From Motiliproteus sp041586735 (GTDB lineage Bacteria > Pseudomonadota > Gammaproteobacteria > Pseudomonadales > Balneatricaceae): 64,000 nucleotides of DNA. The stretch is from the NCBI GenBank assembly GCA_041586735.1, contig JBFGZQ010000015.1:1-64000 (forward strand), given 5' to 3'. Every line of letters starts with the position of its first letter. Positions within the stretch are counted from its first letter, which is position 1. Both the position numbers and the translations under genes were made by a program. The notes beneath the pieces were generated by a model that ran no database searches, was not told the origin of the DNA, and worked only from the letters and a program-made list of their open reading frames with translations. Shown one piece after another: positions 35,992-44,424 of this stretch.

Positions 35992-37002
35992 TTAACTATC
36001 GCAGCTGTTTGATAAAGCCTGAGCCCGCTGATAGACACTGCGTGCAGTCCCTCCGGTTGATGCCAGGTAGCCTTCAGTAGCCTTATCCAGAACCCCTTTC
36101 CAGGCAGGGTTGTTGACGCCACCTTCGATGGTGGTGATGTTTTGCCCCAGCGCTTTTACCTTAGCCAGCCCAATTTTGTCCTCCTCATCCATAAACTGGC
36201 CACTCTTGACAGCCCAATCTAGTCCGGAGTTTTTATCGATCACCTGCTGCAGATCAGCAGGCATTCCTTCATAGGCCTGTTTATTCAAAGTAACAACAAA
36301 GGCAATTGTGTAAAGGTTGATATCGGTGTGTTGATCAGTCAGCTCATCCAGGCGGAAGGACTTCACGCCTTCCCAAGGCAGCGCCGCACCATCTATCACA
36401 CCGCGGGACATGGCCTGGTAGATCTCGGGAGCTGGCATACCGACCGGCTGTCCGCCCAGTTCGCTTAGCAGATCAGCCACCACGGCAGTGGGGCGGCGAA
36501 TACGCAGACCTTTAAGATCTTCCGGGGTCTTTACCGCTTTACCCTTGGTATGGATTAAGCCGGGACCATGGGTAAACACGAACAGAGGATGGGTCTCCTG
36601 GTATTCTTGGGCGATAACACCTTCATCGAGCAGGGACTGAAGAACACAGGAGCCATTTTCACCGCTTTTCGAAATACCTGGGAGTTCCACGACCTGAGAC
36701 AGCGGGAAGCGGCTGGCGGTATAACCTTGGACCGTGACCCCGACATCAGCAATGCCATTGACTACGGCATCATAAGTCTTGGGGGCTTTGGTCAATGTCT
36801 GTGAGGGATACATTTCGACCTCGATGCGGCCGTTGGAGTCTTTCTCCACGGCATCGGCCCAAGATTGGAAATGTTTGGATATACCGGCTTGGGCTGGCCA
36901 AAAGTGAGCAAAACGCAGGGTAACGTCTGCGGCTACCGAACTCTGGACAAAACCTAGTTGCCCAACCATTGTCGCAGCGAGCACTAAAGAAAAACGCTTC
37001 AT
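35992..37002 (-). CDS. dctP: TRAP transporter substrate-binding protein (DctP family)
   Basis: A periplasmic binding protein of 336 residues. The signal peptide MKRFSLVLAATMVGQLGFVQSSVAA precedes DVTLRFAHFWPAQAG, the typical mature start. LKGLRIRRPTAVVADLLSELGG (about 160-180) carries the arginine that anchors a carboxylate in DctP proteins, followed by G-P-EIYQAMSRGVIDG. The ATG at 37002 is chosen because it begins the signal peptide; the frame runs on to 37101 through the operator region. A carboxylic-acid ligand is therefore likely, in line with the downstream CoA ligase. Confidence 0.92.
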   Translation of the reverse strand: MKRFSLVLAATMVGQLGFVQSSVAADVTLRFAHFWPAQAGISKHFQSWADAVEKDSNGRIEVEMYPSQTLTKAPKTYDAVVNGIADVGVTVQGYTASRFPLSQVVELPGISKSGENGSCVLQSLLDEGVIAQEYQETHPLFVFTHGPGLIHTKGKAVKTPEDLKGLRIRRPTAVVADLLSELGGQPVGMPAPEIYQAMSRGVIDGAALPWEGVKSFRLDELTDQHTDINLYTIAFVVTLNKQAYEGMPADLQQVIDKNSGLDWAVKSGQFMDEEDKIGLAKVKALGQNITTIEGGVNNPAWKGVLDKATEGYLASTGGTARSVYQRAQALSNSCDS

Positions 37003-37090
37003 AATTACACCTATTATTTTTTTTTGGTTTTGGTTAATTAATTTGCAAATCAGCCATGCATCGTCATCTTGATCTTTATACCGATCAAAA

Positions 37091-37104
37091 TGACTGGTCA
37101 TTCA
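37091..37104. promoter_or_regulatory. Island operator copy 8, TRAP operon
   Basis: TGACTGGTCATTCA, 89 bp before the dctP start. Confidence 0.65.
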
Positions 37105-37130
37105 TTTTACAAGGTACATTACAAAATGAC

Positions 37131-37144
37131 TGACTGTACAGTCA
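37131..37144. promoter_or_regulatory. Island operator copy 9, TRAP operon
   Basis: TGACTGTACAGTCA, a perfect palindrome, 40 bp from copy 8. Confidence 0.68.
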
Positions 37145-37201
37145 TTTTGTAACAAATAGGTAACCACTCAACGCCCTTACACATTTGAGCGTCAGCTCTG
37201 T

Positions 37202-37447
37202 TTATGATCTCAGAATTTTTCCTTGAAAAAGCAAAGCCAGGGCCTCTGTGGCTGATGCCCCATGCTTGCGATAAGTTGACAGATAACTACGAACTCGACA
37301 AAAGATCTTCGCACTCTCCATGGACCGGAAACACCCCGATATCTTCTGCCGTACTTTCATCATGCACAGGTTGCTTTTACCCTGATTGTTGGTGAATGCC
37401 ACCCACTAGACCTCCATGAGGCACAGCGCATCTTGCTCGAAGTTTCG
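37202..37447 (-). pseudogene. C-terminal remnant of an IS66-family transposase
   Basis: About 80 codons match the end of IS66 TnpC proteins: NFEQDALCLMEV, then an in-frame TAG at 37408-37406, then AFTNNQ, MMKVRQKISGCFRSMESAKIFCRVRSYLST and a natural stop. The rest of the element is absent. Dead remnant. Confidence 0.75.
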
Positions 37448-37572
37448 CCAAGTGGTTCCGATACGCCTCTATTTTTAATGTCTGCCCGCACAGGAATGGC
37501 TTGGTAAGGCAGTCATTATCGCACGGATTTTCAGAGCGTCATTTTTGGCTCTGAGTGCCATTATGAGGCGAT

Positions 37573-37588
37573 TAAAAACCGTGATCGC
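37573..37588. repeat. Left copy of the IS target duplication
   Basis: TAAAAACCGTGATCGC, repeated exactly at 39012-39027 on the far side of the element. Confidence 0.85.
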
Positions 37589-39011
37589 TGTTAGCCCAAA
37601 GCGATAATGTCCCCTCTGCCACAAGCTAAAATGTCCCTTTTTGATTTCAGGAGGGGGAGTGACAGAGGATATCATTGCTTTGAGTCGTCGAGAGGTTGAC
37701 CGCCTATCCGTTATTCAGTCTGTCATTGCTAGGCAGATCACCCAAGCCGATGCTGCGCAGCAGCTAAGAATCTGCGTCCGCCAAGTCAAGCGCCTGGTTC
37801 GCGCCTATCGGACACAAGGTGCCCAAGGGCTGGTTTCCGGCCACCGTGGCAAGCGCCCCAACAACGCCATTGATGAGGCTGTCCGCCTACAGGCCATCAC
37901 TCTTATCAAGGAACGTTATCCCGACTTCTCTCCGACCTTCGCCCACGAGAAGCTGACCGAGTGCCACAGGCTGCGTTTTTCGGTGGAAACCCTGCGTCAA
38001 TGGATGATTGCCGAAGGCATCTGGCGTACCAAGCCTCGGCGGCAGGCCCGCATTCATCAGCGCCGTCCCCGCCGCGCTTGTCGGGGTGAACTGGTGCAGA
38101 TCGACGGTTCACCTCATGACTGGTTCGAAGGACGGGGGCCCCGTTGCACCCTGATCGTCTTTATCGACGACGCCACCAGCGAACTGTTGGCCTTACGCTT
38201 CGTTCCGGCCGAAACTACTCAGGCTTATATGGAGACGCTACGGGACTACTTGGCACAGCATGGCCGCCCGGTGGCGCTCTACAGCGACAAGCACAGTATT
38301 TTCCGGGTCAACCACCCTGGCAGGGAAGGCGAACTGACCCAGTTTGCCAGGGCCCTCAAAACCTTGGATATTGAATCGATCCATGCCAACACCCCTCAAG
38401 CCAAGGGGCGAGTGGAGCGGGCCAACAAGACCCTCCAGGATCGGCTGGTCAAGGAGCTGCGTCTTCAGGATATCAATACCTTGGAACAAGCCAATGGCTA
38501 CCTTCCACGCTTTATGGCGGACTACAATCGCCGCTTCGCCGTCGAACCGCGACAAGCCGAAGATGCTCTACGTCGTGTACTCCATACACCCCAGGAGCTT
38601 GGGCTGATCCTCAGCCAGCATCACACCCGGAAGCTCTCCAAAAACCTCTCCTTCCAGTTTGAAAATACCGAGTACCAGCTTCAGGGCTACGGAAAGGGTT
38701 ATCGTCTTCGGGGCGCCTCTGTCACGCTCTGCAAGGCTTTTGACGGCACAATCACACTACTTCATGACGGGAAGGTGCTGGAGTATCGAACGTTACAGCA
38801 GGGCGAAGCCCCAGCCCCTATTGCTGATGAGAAGTTGGTTCATTCTTTGGTCGATCAAGAAAAGCAAGAACAGCAGCAAAGAACGGCCTGGAAGCCTCCC
38901 GCAGACCATCCTTGGCGCCGATCTTCGGTTGGTACTGCAAGGATTTAGCCTGCAATCAAAGGGGACACTTCTGAATTGCAGAAAAGGGGACATTTCTGTT
39001 TTGCGTTGACA
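37589..39011 (+). mobile_element. IS1202/ISNCY-type insertion sequence, intact
   Basis: An element of 1423 bp. The two 26-bp ends are imperfect inverted repeats (19 of 26 identical by my alignment), both beginning TGT and ending AATGTCCCC. A second TGTCCC motif lies further in at each end, probably a second transposase site. It holds one transposase gene. Flanking 16-bp direct repeats show a fairly recent insertion with a long target duplication, as known for IS1202-group elements. It sits between the IS66 remnant and the 3' side of ppc. Confidence 0.85.
37641..38948 (+). CDS. Transposase of the IS1202/ISNCY-type element
   Basis: A DDE transposase of up to 435 residues; the frame begins at 37641 but VTEDIIALSRREVDRL (from GTG 37659) may be the true start after AGGAGGGG. 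An N-terminal helix-turn-helix (residues about 20-60) is followed by an rve-type catalytic core: first Asp in LVQIDGSPHDWF, second in LYSDKHSIFRV, Glu in KGRVERANKTLQDRLVKELR. The SDKHSIFRV form is typical of ISNCY/IS1202-type enzymes. The frame is uninterrupted, so it may be active. Confidence 0.88.
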   Translation: MISGGGVTEDIIALSRREVDRLSVIQSVIARQITQADAAQQLRICVRQVKRLVRAYRTQGAQGLVSGHRGKRPNNAIDEAVRLQAITLIKERYPDFSPTFAHEKLTECHRLRFSVETLRQWMIAEGIWRTKPRRQARIHQRRPRRACRGELVQIDGSPHDWFEGRGPRCTLIVFIDDATSELLALRFVPAETTQAYMETLRDYLAQHGRPVALYSDKHSIFRVNHPGREGELTQFARALKTLDIESIHANTPQAKGRVERANKTLQDRLVKELRLQDINTLEQANGYLPRFMADYNRRFAVEPRQAEDALRRVLHTPQELGLILSQHHTRKLSKNLSFQFENTEYQLQGYGKGYRLRGASVTLCKAFDGTITLLHDGKVLEYRTLQQGEAPAPIADEKLVHSLVDQEKQEQQQRTAWKPPADHPWRRSSVGTARI

Positions 39012-39027
39012 TAAAAACCGTGATCGC
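39012..39027. repeat. Right copy of the IS target duplication
   Basis: Exact copy of 37573-37588. It lies just beyond the ppc stop, at what looks like the T-rich end of the ppc terminator read leftward. Confidence 0.85.
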
Positions 39028-39065
39028 TAGCGTTATTGTTGGCAACGGGCTAAAGGCTACGCCGA

Positions 39066-41693
39066 TCAACCGGTATTACGCATCCCGGCGGAGATGCCGG
39101 TCATGGTGACCATCAACGCCTGTTCGACCGTGTTGTCGGGACAGTTACGATCCCGGCGTAACAGCTCGGCCTGCAGGTAGTGCAGCGGATCGATGTAGGG
39201 ATTGCGGACCTGAATCGACTGCCGCAGCATCTCATTGTCACTGAGCAGCTGGCTGCTGTTCTTTAACGCCGGTAGCAGTTGCTGCGCCTGGCGCAGCTGC
39301 TGGCGCAGGCGGCTGCCCAGCGGACGCAGCTCGGGATCGACCAGGCGCTGCTCGTAGTAACGGGCGATGGCCGGTTCGGCTTTGGCGAGTACCATCTCCA
39401 ACATCTCGATATAGGCGGTAAAAAACGGCCACTGCGCTAGCAGTTCATGCAGCAGCGGTTGCTGTTGCTGCTCGATCGCTTGTGCTAACGCCTGGCCACT
39501 GCCAAGCCAGGCGGGCAGCATCAGTCGGGTCTGGGTCCAGGCAAAGATCCAGGGGATGGCGCGCAGGCTTTCGACGCCGCCATCCTGTTTGCGTTTAGCC
39601 GGGCGGCTACCCAGCGGTAGCTTGGCCAGCTCCTGTTCGGGAGTCAGTTGCCGGAAGTAGGCCACAAATTCCGGGGTTTCGCGGATCACTTTGACATATT
39701 GGCGATGCGATTCGCTGGCCAGGCTATCCATCAGTGCGCGCCATTCGGGCTTGGGACTGAGGGGCGGCACCAGGCTGGCTTTGAGAACGGCACCGGCGTA
39801 GAGCTCCAGGTTACGTACGGCGATCTCCGGCATACCGAATTTGTAGCGGATCATCTCCCCCTGTTCGGTGACCCGCAGGCTGCCATCGACGGAGCCGGGC
39901 GGCTGCGACAAGATGGCGGTGTGGCTGGGGCCGCCGCCACGGCCGACGGTGCCGCCGCGGCCGTGGAATAGGGTTAGGTCAACGCCATGACGTTGGCACA
40001 GGCTGGTCAGTGCTTCCTGAGCACGGTACTGGGCCCAGGTGGCGGTGAGGGCACCGGCATCTTTGGAGGAGTCGGAGTAACCGATCATCACCTCCTGGCG
40101 CCCCGCACAATAGTCCCTGTACCAGTCGAGTCGCAGCAGGGTATCGAGGCAGGCAGGGGCATTATCCAGGTCAGCCAGCGTCTCGAACAGCGGTGCAATG
40201 CGGATGTTGTAATGATGGCCACTGGCTTTCAGCAGCAGCGCCACGGCCAGCACATCGGAGGGCTGCGCGGCCATCGAGATAACATAGCTGCCCAGTGATT
40301 GACGGTCGTGACGGGCGATCACCGCACAGGTGTCGAGCACCTCTTTAACCTCGGCGCTGGGCTGCCACTGCAGCGGCAGCAGCGGTCGCTTGCTGGATAG
40401 CTCCTGCAATAGATAGGCCTGCTTTTGAGCTTCGCTCCAGTCAGAGTAATGTCCCAGGCCATAGTAGTCGGTGAGTTCGTCAAATACCTGGGCATGGCGT
40501 TCGGAGTTTTGACGTATATCCAAGCGTACCAAGCTTAAGCCGAAACAGGCGATGCGGCGCAGGGTGTTTTTAAGGCAGCCGTCGGCGATCAGCGCCATCC
40601 TGGATTCGCGCAGCGAGCGATCACAGAGCAGTAGTGGTTCCAGCAGATCCTGATCATCCAAGTAGACCTCGTCAGCCGGTCTCCAGCCCTGATCGAGACA
40701 GGCTTTCGCCCAGCTACGGGTGTTCTCCAGTTTGTGCCGTACCTGACGCAGCAAATCGCGATAGGGCTCGTTGCTGGGGCCGGTCACCTGGATGAGTTCT
40801 GCACTGGCGCGACTCATCGACAGCTCATGCAGGAGTTTGGAGACATCGCCTAGCAATAGGTCGGCGGCCATCCAGCGCGCCAGCAGCAGCACCTCTTCGG
40901 TAACCTTGGCGGTGACGTTGGGATTACCGTCTCGATCGCCACCCATCCAGGAACAGAACCGGATCGGTGCGGCATCATGAGGGAGGGTTGTGCCACTGAC
41001 CCGTTGCAACTCGCGATCGAAATGGCGCAGGAAGGTGGGCAACGCTTCCCAGAGCGAATTTTCAATCACCGCGAAGCCCCATTTGGCTTCATCGACCGGC
41101 GAGGGTCGCTCGCTACGGATCTCGTTGGTATGCCAGGCCTCGCTGATCAGCTGCTGTAAGCGCTCGCTGAGGTCGGTGGTTCGAGGGCTCAACGGGTGCT
41201 CATGGTCCAGCTGTTCCAGCAGCTCTGCCATGCTTTCATATTTCTGGATAAAAGTACGCCGGTTGACCTCGGTGGGGTGAGCCGTAAGCACCAAGTCAAT
41301 CTGTAGAGCGGCGGCTTTGCCGGCCAGGGCTTGCGGATCGATACCGGCTTGGATGATCTCATCGAAGACCTGACACAGTGCGTGGGCATCAGGTTTGGAG
41401 ACCACCAGCGAGTTACGGCGCCGAACCCGGTGATACTCTTCGGCCAGGTTCGCCAGGTTAAGGAATTGTCCGAATGCCCGAGCCATAGGTACCAGTTCTG
41501 ACGGATCCAGTTGTTGCAGGGCGCTGACCAGTTCGGCGGTGTCTATCTCGCCACGGCGTGCCGCCTTCGACAGGCTAATAATGGACTCGAGTTTATCGAG
41601 AAAGGGTTGCCCCTGATCGTTACTGATCGCATGCCCGAGCAGTTTGCCGAGTCGGCGGACATCGTTGCGTAGTGGAGCCTGAAGATCAGCCAT
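39066..41693 (-). CDS. ppc: Phosphoenolpyruvate carboxylase
   Basis: Carboxylates PEP to oxaloacetate, refilling the TCA cycle. 875 residues, full length. Seen: VLTAHPTEVNRRT near 135 (catalytic His), the FHGRGGTVGRGGGPSH loop near 575, and the conserved C-terminus MTGISAGMRNTG. It is encoded alone, 116 bp behind hemY on the same strand. The leftward terminator region was the insertion site of the IS element. Confidence 0.96.
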   Translation of the reverse strand: MADLQAPLRNDVRRLGKLLGHAISNDQGQPFLDKLESIISLSKAARRGEIDTAELVSALQQLDPSELVPMARAFGQFLNLANLAEEYHRVRRRNSLVVSKPDAHALCQVFDEIIQAGIDPQALAGKAAALQIDLVLTAHPTEVNRRTFIQKYESMAELLEQLDHEHPLSPRTTDLSERLQQLISEAWHTNEIRSERPSPVDEAKWGFAVIENSLWEALPTFLRHFDRELQRVSGTTLPHDAAPIRFCSWMGGDRDGNPNVTAKVTEEVLLLARWMAADLLLGDVSKLLHELSMSRASAELIQVTGPSNEPYRDLLRQVRHKLENTRSWAKACLDQGWRPADEVYLDDQDLLEPLLLCDRSLRESRMALIADGCLKNTLRRIACFGLSLVRLDIRQNSERHAQVFDELTDYYGLGHYSDWSEAQKQAYLLQELSSKRPLLPLQWQPSAEVKEVLDTCAVIARHDRQSLGSYVISMAAQPSDVLAVALLLKASGHHYNIRIAPLFETLADLDNAPACLDTLLRLDWYRDYCAGRQEVMIGYSDSSKDAGALTATWAQYRAQEALTSLCQRHGVDLTLFHGRGGTVGRGGGPSHTAILSQPPGSVDGSLRVTEQGEMIRYKFGMPEIAVRNLELYAGAVLKASLVPPLSPKPEWRALMDSLASESHRQYVKVIRETPEFVAYFRQLTPEQELAKLPLGSRPAKRKQDGGVESLRAIPWIFAWTQTRLMLPAWLGSGQALAQAIEQQQQPLLHELLAQWPFFTAYIEMLEMVLAKAEPAIARYYEQRLVDPELRPLGSRLRQQLRQAQQLLPALKNSSQLLSDNEMLRQSIQVRNPYIDPLHYLQAELLRRDRNCPDNTVEQALMVTMTGISAGMRNTG

Positions 41694-41809
41694 GGTTCAC
41701 TCCTGTGAGTCTGTATATAAGCGCTGTCGAGGTCATGATGCTGTGGTTCGGTGCTGCCGGAACGACCCGGCACGCCTGCCTGAACGCGGTGATACCCGCG
41801 AGTCTGCTC

Positions 41810-43159
41810 TCAGGGTAGACGGGTTCCCAGAGTCTGGGCCAGCGTATAGCTATTTTGAATGCAATCGGCCACCGAGATACCATCACGCCAGTTGGCGCGA
41901 AGGTGAATGCCCGCTAAGGGTTTGAGGGCGCTGTTGATCGCCTCCAGGCGTTGCAGGTGGCCCAGCTGGTATTGGGGGATCGCTTGTGGCCAGCGGCTTA
42001 TTTCGATCAGATCCGGTGCGCCTGTGATCCCCAGTACCGGGCTGATATCACGCAGCACCCGGCGTAGCAACTCGTCATCCTCGACTCTGCCTGCTTCGGG
42101 GTTGAGACTGCCGCCGATAAAACAGGTTATCAGGTGGTGGCCCTCGGGTGCCCGGTGAGGAAAGATACTGGAGGGGAACAACACCCCTAGGGTCTCGACT
42201 CCGGTACAGCGGGGGATCAGGAAGCCGAATCCGTCCAGAGGGTGGTCTATCTGAGATTTTTTAAACCCCAGTGACACCGATGCCACGGTCGGGTATTCGA
42301 TCGGTTCGAGCAGTTCCTGGATGCCGGCGGCATGCGGATTTAGTAGCGCGGCGCAGGCGCTAGCCGGCAGTGTCAGGATCACCTCGTCCGCCTGCCACTG
42401 TTGGCTTTCATTGCCCGCCTGCCAGCGGCCGTCGTCGAGTCTGCTGAGCCGGTCTACGGCAATGCCGGTATGGAGCTCGGCTTGGAGTCTATCGGCCAGG
42501 GTGGCGGCCAGGTATTGCATCCCCTCAGCGAAGGAGATCATCCCGCCCGAGGGGCCGGCGCCACCACGGTGCTTGTGAAACAGGGTCTTAGCGATGGCGC
42601 CGATCATCATCGAGCGGTAGTCACGCTCCAGCGCATAGACCTTGGCGGTGGCTGCGCGGGCCGATAGCTTATCCGGATCGCCGGCATAGACGCCCGAAAT
42701 AAAAGGGTTGATGGCGTAATCCAAGAACTCTTTGCCGAGTCTGCGTTCGACAAACTGGGCCACGCTCTCCTCCTCGGCCGCACGACCGATAAAGGGCTCT
42801 AGCAGCAATCGCCACTTGCCTGCCGCCTTGAACAGCGGGGTGCGGATAAATTCGCCAGGTCCCATTGGCAACGGGTGAATCTGCTGGTCGCGGAGGATAA
42901 AGCGTTTGTGACTGGCGGCGTTGGCGGTGATCGGGGTGATCGCCAGGCTGTCGAACAGGATTTTCAGCGCCGCACGGTTGTTGAGGGTTGAGTTGGGGCC
43001 GCGCTCGATCAGGTAGCCGTCGCGTTTCAGGGTGCGCAGATTGCCGCCCGCTTCATCACGGGCTTCGAGTAGCCTGACCCGGTGACCCTGTTGTTTTAAG
43101 AACCACGCACTGGTCAGGCCAGAGATCCCAGCACCTAGAATTAGATATGAACGGCTCAT
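41810..43159 (-). CDS. hemY: Oxygen-dependent protoporphyrinogen oxidase (HemY type)
   Basis: Oxidises protoporphyrinogen IX to protoporphyrin IX in haem synthesis. 449 residues. The FAD dinucleotide motif LGAGISGLTSAWFLKQQGH and the second part EARDEAGGNLRT are at the N-terminus; RGPNSTLNN, PFISGVYAGDPDKLSARAA and the C-terminal LAGIHLRANWRDGISVADCI complete the family plan. Called HemG in some nomenclatures, but it is not the flavodoxin-type E. coli HemG. Confidence 0.92.
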   Translation of the reverse strand: MSRSYLILGAGISGLTSAWFLKQQGHRVRLLEARDEAGGNLRTLKRDGYLIERGPNSTLNNRAALKILFDSLAITPITANAASHKRFILRDQQIHPLPMGPGEFIRTPLFKAAGKWRLLLEPFIGRAAEEESVAQFVERRLGKEFLDYAINPFISGVYAGDPDKLSARAATAKVYALERDYRSMMIGAIAKTLFHKHRGGAGPSGGMISFAEGMQYLAATLADRLQAELHTGIAVDRLSRLDDGRWQAGNESQQWQADEVILTLPASACAALLNPHAAGIQELLEPIEYPTVASVSLGFKKSQIDHPLDGFGFLIPRCTGVETLGVLFPSSIFPHRAPEGHHLITCFIGGSLNPEAGRVEDDELLRRVLRDISPVLGITGAPDLIEISRWPQAIPQYQLGHLQRLEAINSALKPLAGIHLRANWRDGISVADCIQNSYTLAQTLGTRLP

Positions 43160-43303
43160 GAGCTCTCCAGTACTCTTATCAAAACAGTGTTCACTATAAC
43201 CATCGCCACTGTTAATTCAATCGATTAGGAGGTCATCGATATAGATGTTGGTTCTGGAGCGGCAATCCGGCTATAGTTTAGCGAAGTTGTAAGAGGTGCC
43301 CTG

Positions 43304-43975
43304 ATGTCCGTATTTACACCCACCTATAGCCTGTCCGATGTCGAGCTGCTCAAGCGTGAGCGGGCGTTCGATGGCTTTTTTAAACTGGATCGCTTGCAGT
43401 TACGCCATCGCTGTTTTGATGGTAGCTGGACTGAGCCTCTGCAGCGGGAACTGTTTATTCGTGATGATGCGGTCTGTGTGCTGCCGTACGATCCGCTGAC
43501 CGATAGCCTATTGCTGATCGAGCAGTTTCGCGTTGGGGCGTTGCTGGATGAGCACAGTCCCTGGCTGTTCGAACTGGTGGCTGGCATTGTCGAGCCCGGT
43601 GAGTCGGTTACCGAGGTGGCCCACCGAGAAGCCGATGAGGAGGCCGGTGCCCAGTTGCTGGCGCTGGAACCGATCTGCCGTTACCACGTTAGCCCAGGAG
43701 GCAGTCAGGAAGTCATTCATCTGTTGTGTGGCTTGATCAACAGCGAAGGGTTGGGCGGGTTGCATGGCCTGGCACACGAGGGTGAGGATATACGCGCCAC
43801 AGTGATGCCGCGTACCGAAGCCTACCAGGCCGTGGTAGACGGGGCGATCAATAATGCCGGAACGATCATGGCCCTGCAGTGGCTGGAGCTGAATCATCTT
43901 AAATTGCAGCAACAGTGGCTGCCGCTGTTGGCTGCGACCTTAACAGCGGAATTGACCGAGCAGGCCGCGTTATGA
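43304..43975 (+). CDS. nudF: ADP-ribose pyrophosphatase (Nudix)
   Basis: Hydrolyses ADP-ribose to AMP and ribose 5-phosphate. 223 residues with a perfect Nudix box (G-5x-E-7x-REUxEExGU) in GIVEPGESVTEVAHREADEEAGAQ near 94-117. It heads the conserved group with yqiB, cpdA, yqiA, parE and parC; the next gene overlaps its stop codon. Confidence 0.93.
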   Translation: MSVFTPTYSLSDVELLKRERAFDGFFKLDRLQLRHRCFDGSWTEPLQRELFIRDDAVCVLPYDPLTDSLLLIEQFRVGALLDEHSPWLFELVAGIVEPGESVTEVAHREADEEAGAQLLALEPICRYHVSPGGSQEVIHLLCGLINSEGLGGLHGLAHEGEDIRATVMPRTEAYQAVVDGAINNAGTIMALQWLELNHLKLQQQWLPLLAATLTAELTEQAAL

Positions 43976-44424
43976 CTCTGGCGCTCAAAAAACGTTATGT
44001 CCCCGATCTGCGGGCGCAGATGGCCTGTTGCGAATCCAACTACCATAAGTTGATGCGTTTGCTGCCCGATTTTGACCAGCTCGATCGGCATCAATTTCAG
44101 ATCAGTTGGCAGCAGCATCGGGCGCAGGTCGAGATTCAGATACTGGAGCGTTTCGCCTATACCAGCACCCTGACTATCGAGCAGTGCTATCAAGATAACC
44201 GCTGGATCCAGATGCCTGCGCTGCTGGTTCGCCTCTATCATGATGCGCGGATGGCGGAGGTGGTCTGTCGCAAGCAGCGCGGTCAGTTGCGGGGCCGTTA
44301 TCCCTATCCCAATCAGCAGATGTATCAACCCGATGAGAAGGCGCAGTTGAACAGCTATCTTCGCGAGTGGCTGAATCAGTGTCTGGCCCACGGGCATACC
44401 GCCGAGGCTGCAGCACAGGTGTGA
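43972..44424 (+). CDS. yqiB: DUF1249 protein YqiB
   Basis: A 150-residue conserved gammaproteobacterial protein of unknown function. The ATG overlaps the nudF stop (ATGA), giving translational coupling; upstream in-frame starts would lie inside nudF. Opening KKRYVPDLRAQMACCESNYHKLMRLLPD and the C-terminal QMYQPDEKAQLNSYLREWL fit the family. Confidence 0.9.
   Translation: MTLALKKRYVPDLRAQMACCESNYHKLMRLLPDFDQLDRHQFQISWQQHRAQVEIQILERFAYTSTLTIEQCYQDNRWIQMPALLVRLYHDARMAEVVCRKQRGQLRGRYPYPNQQMYQPDEKAQLNSYLREWLNQCLAHGHTAEAAAQV

Noticed and set aside
37475..37675. 66-codon minus-strand frame at the left end of the IS
   Set aside because: It crosses the inverted repeat and the start of the transposase and shows no homology that I recognise.
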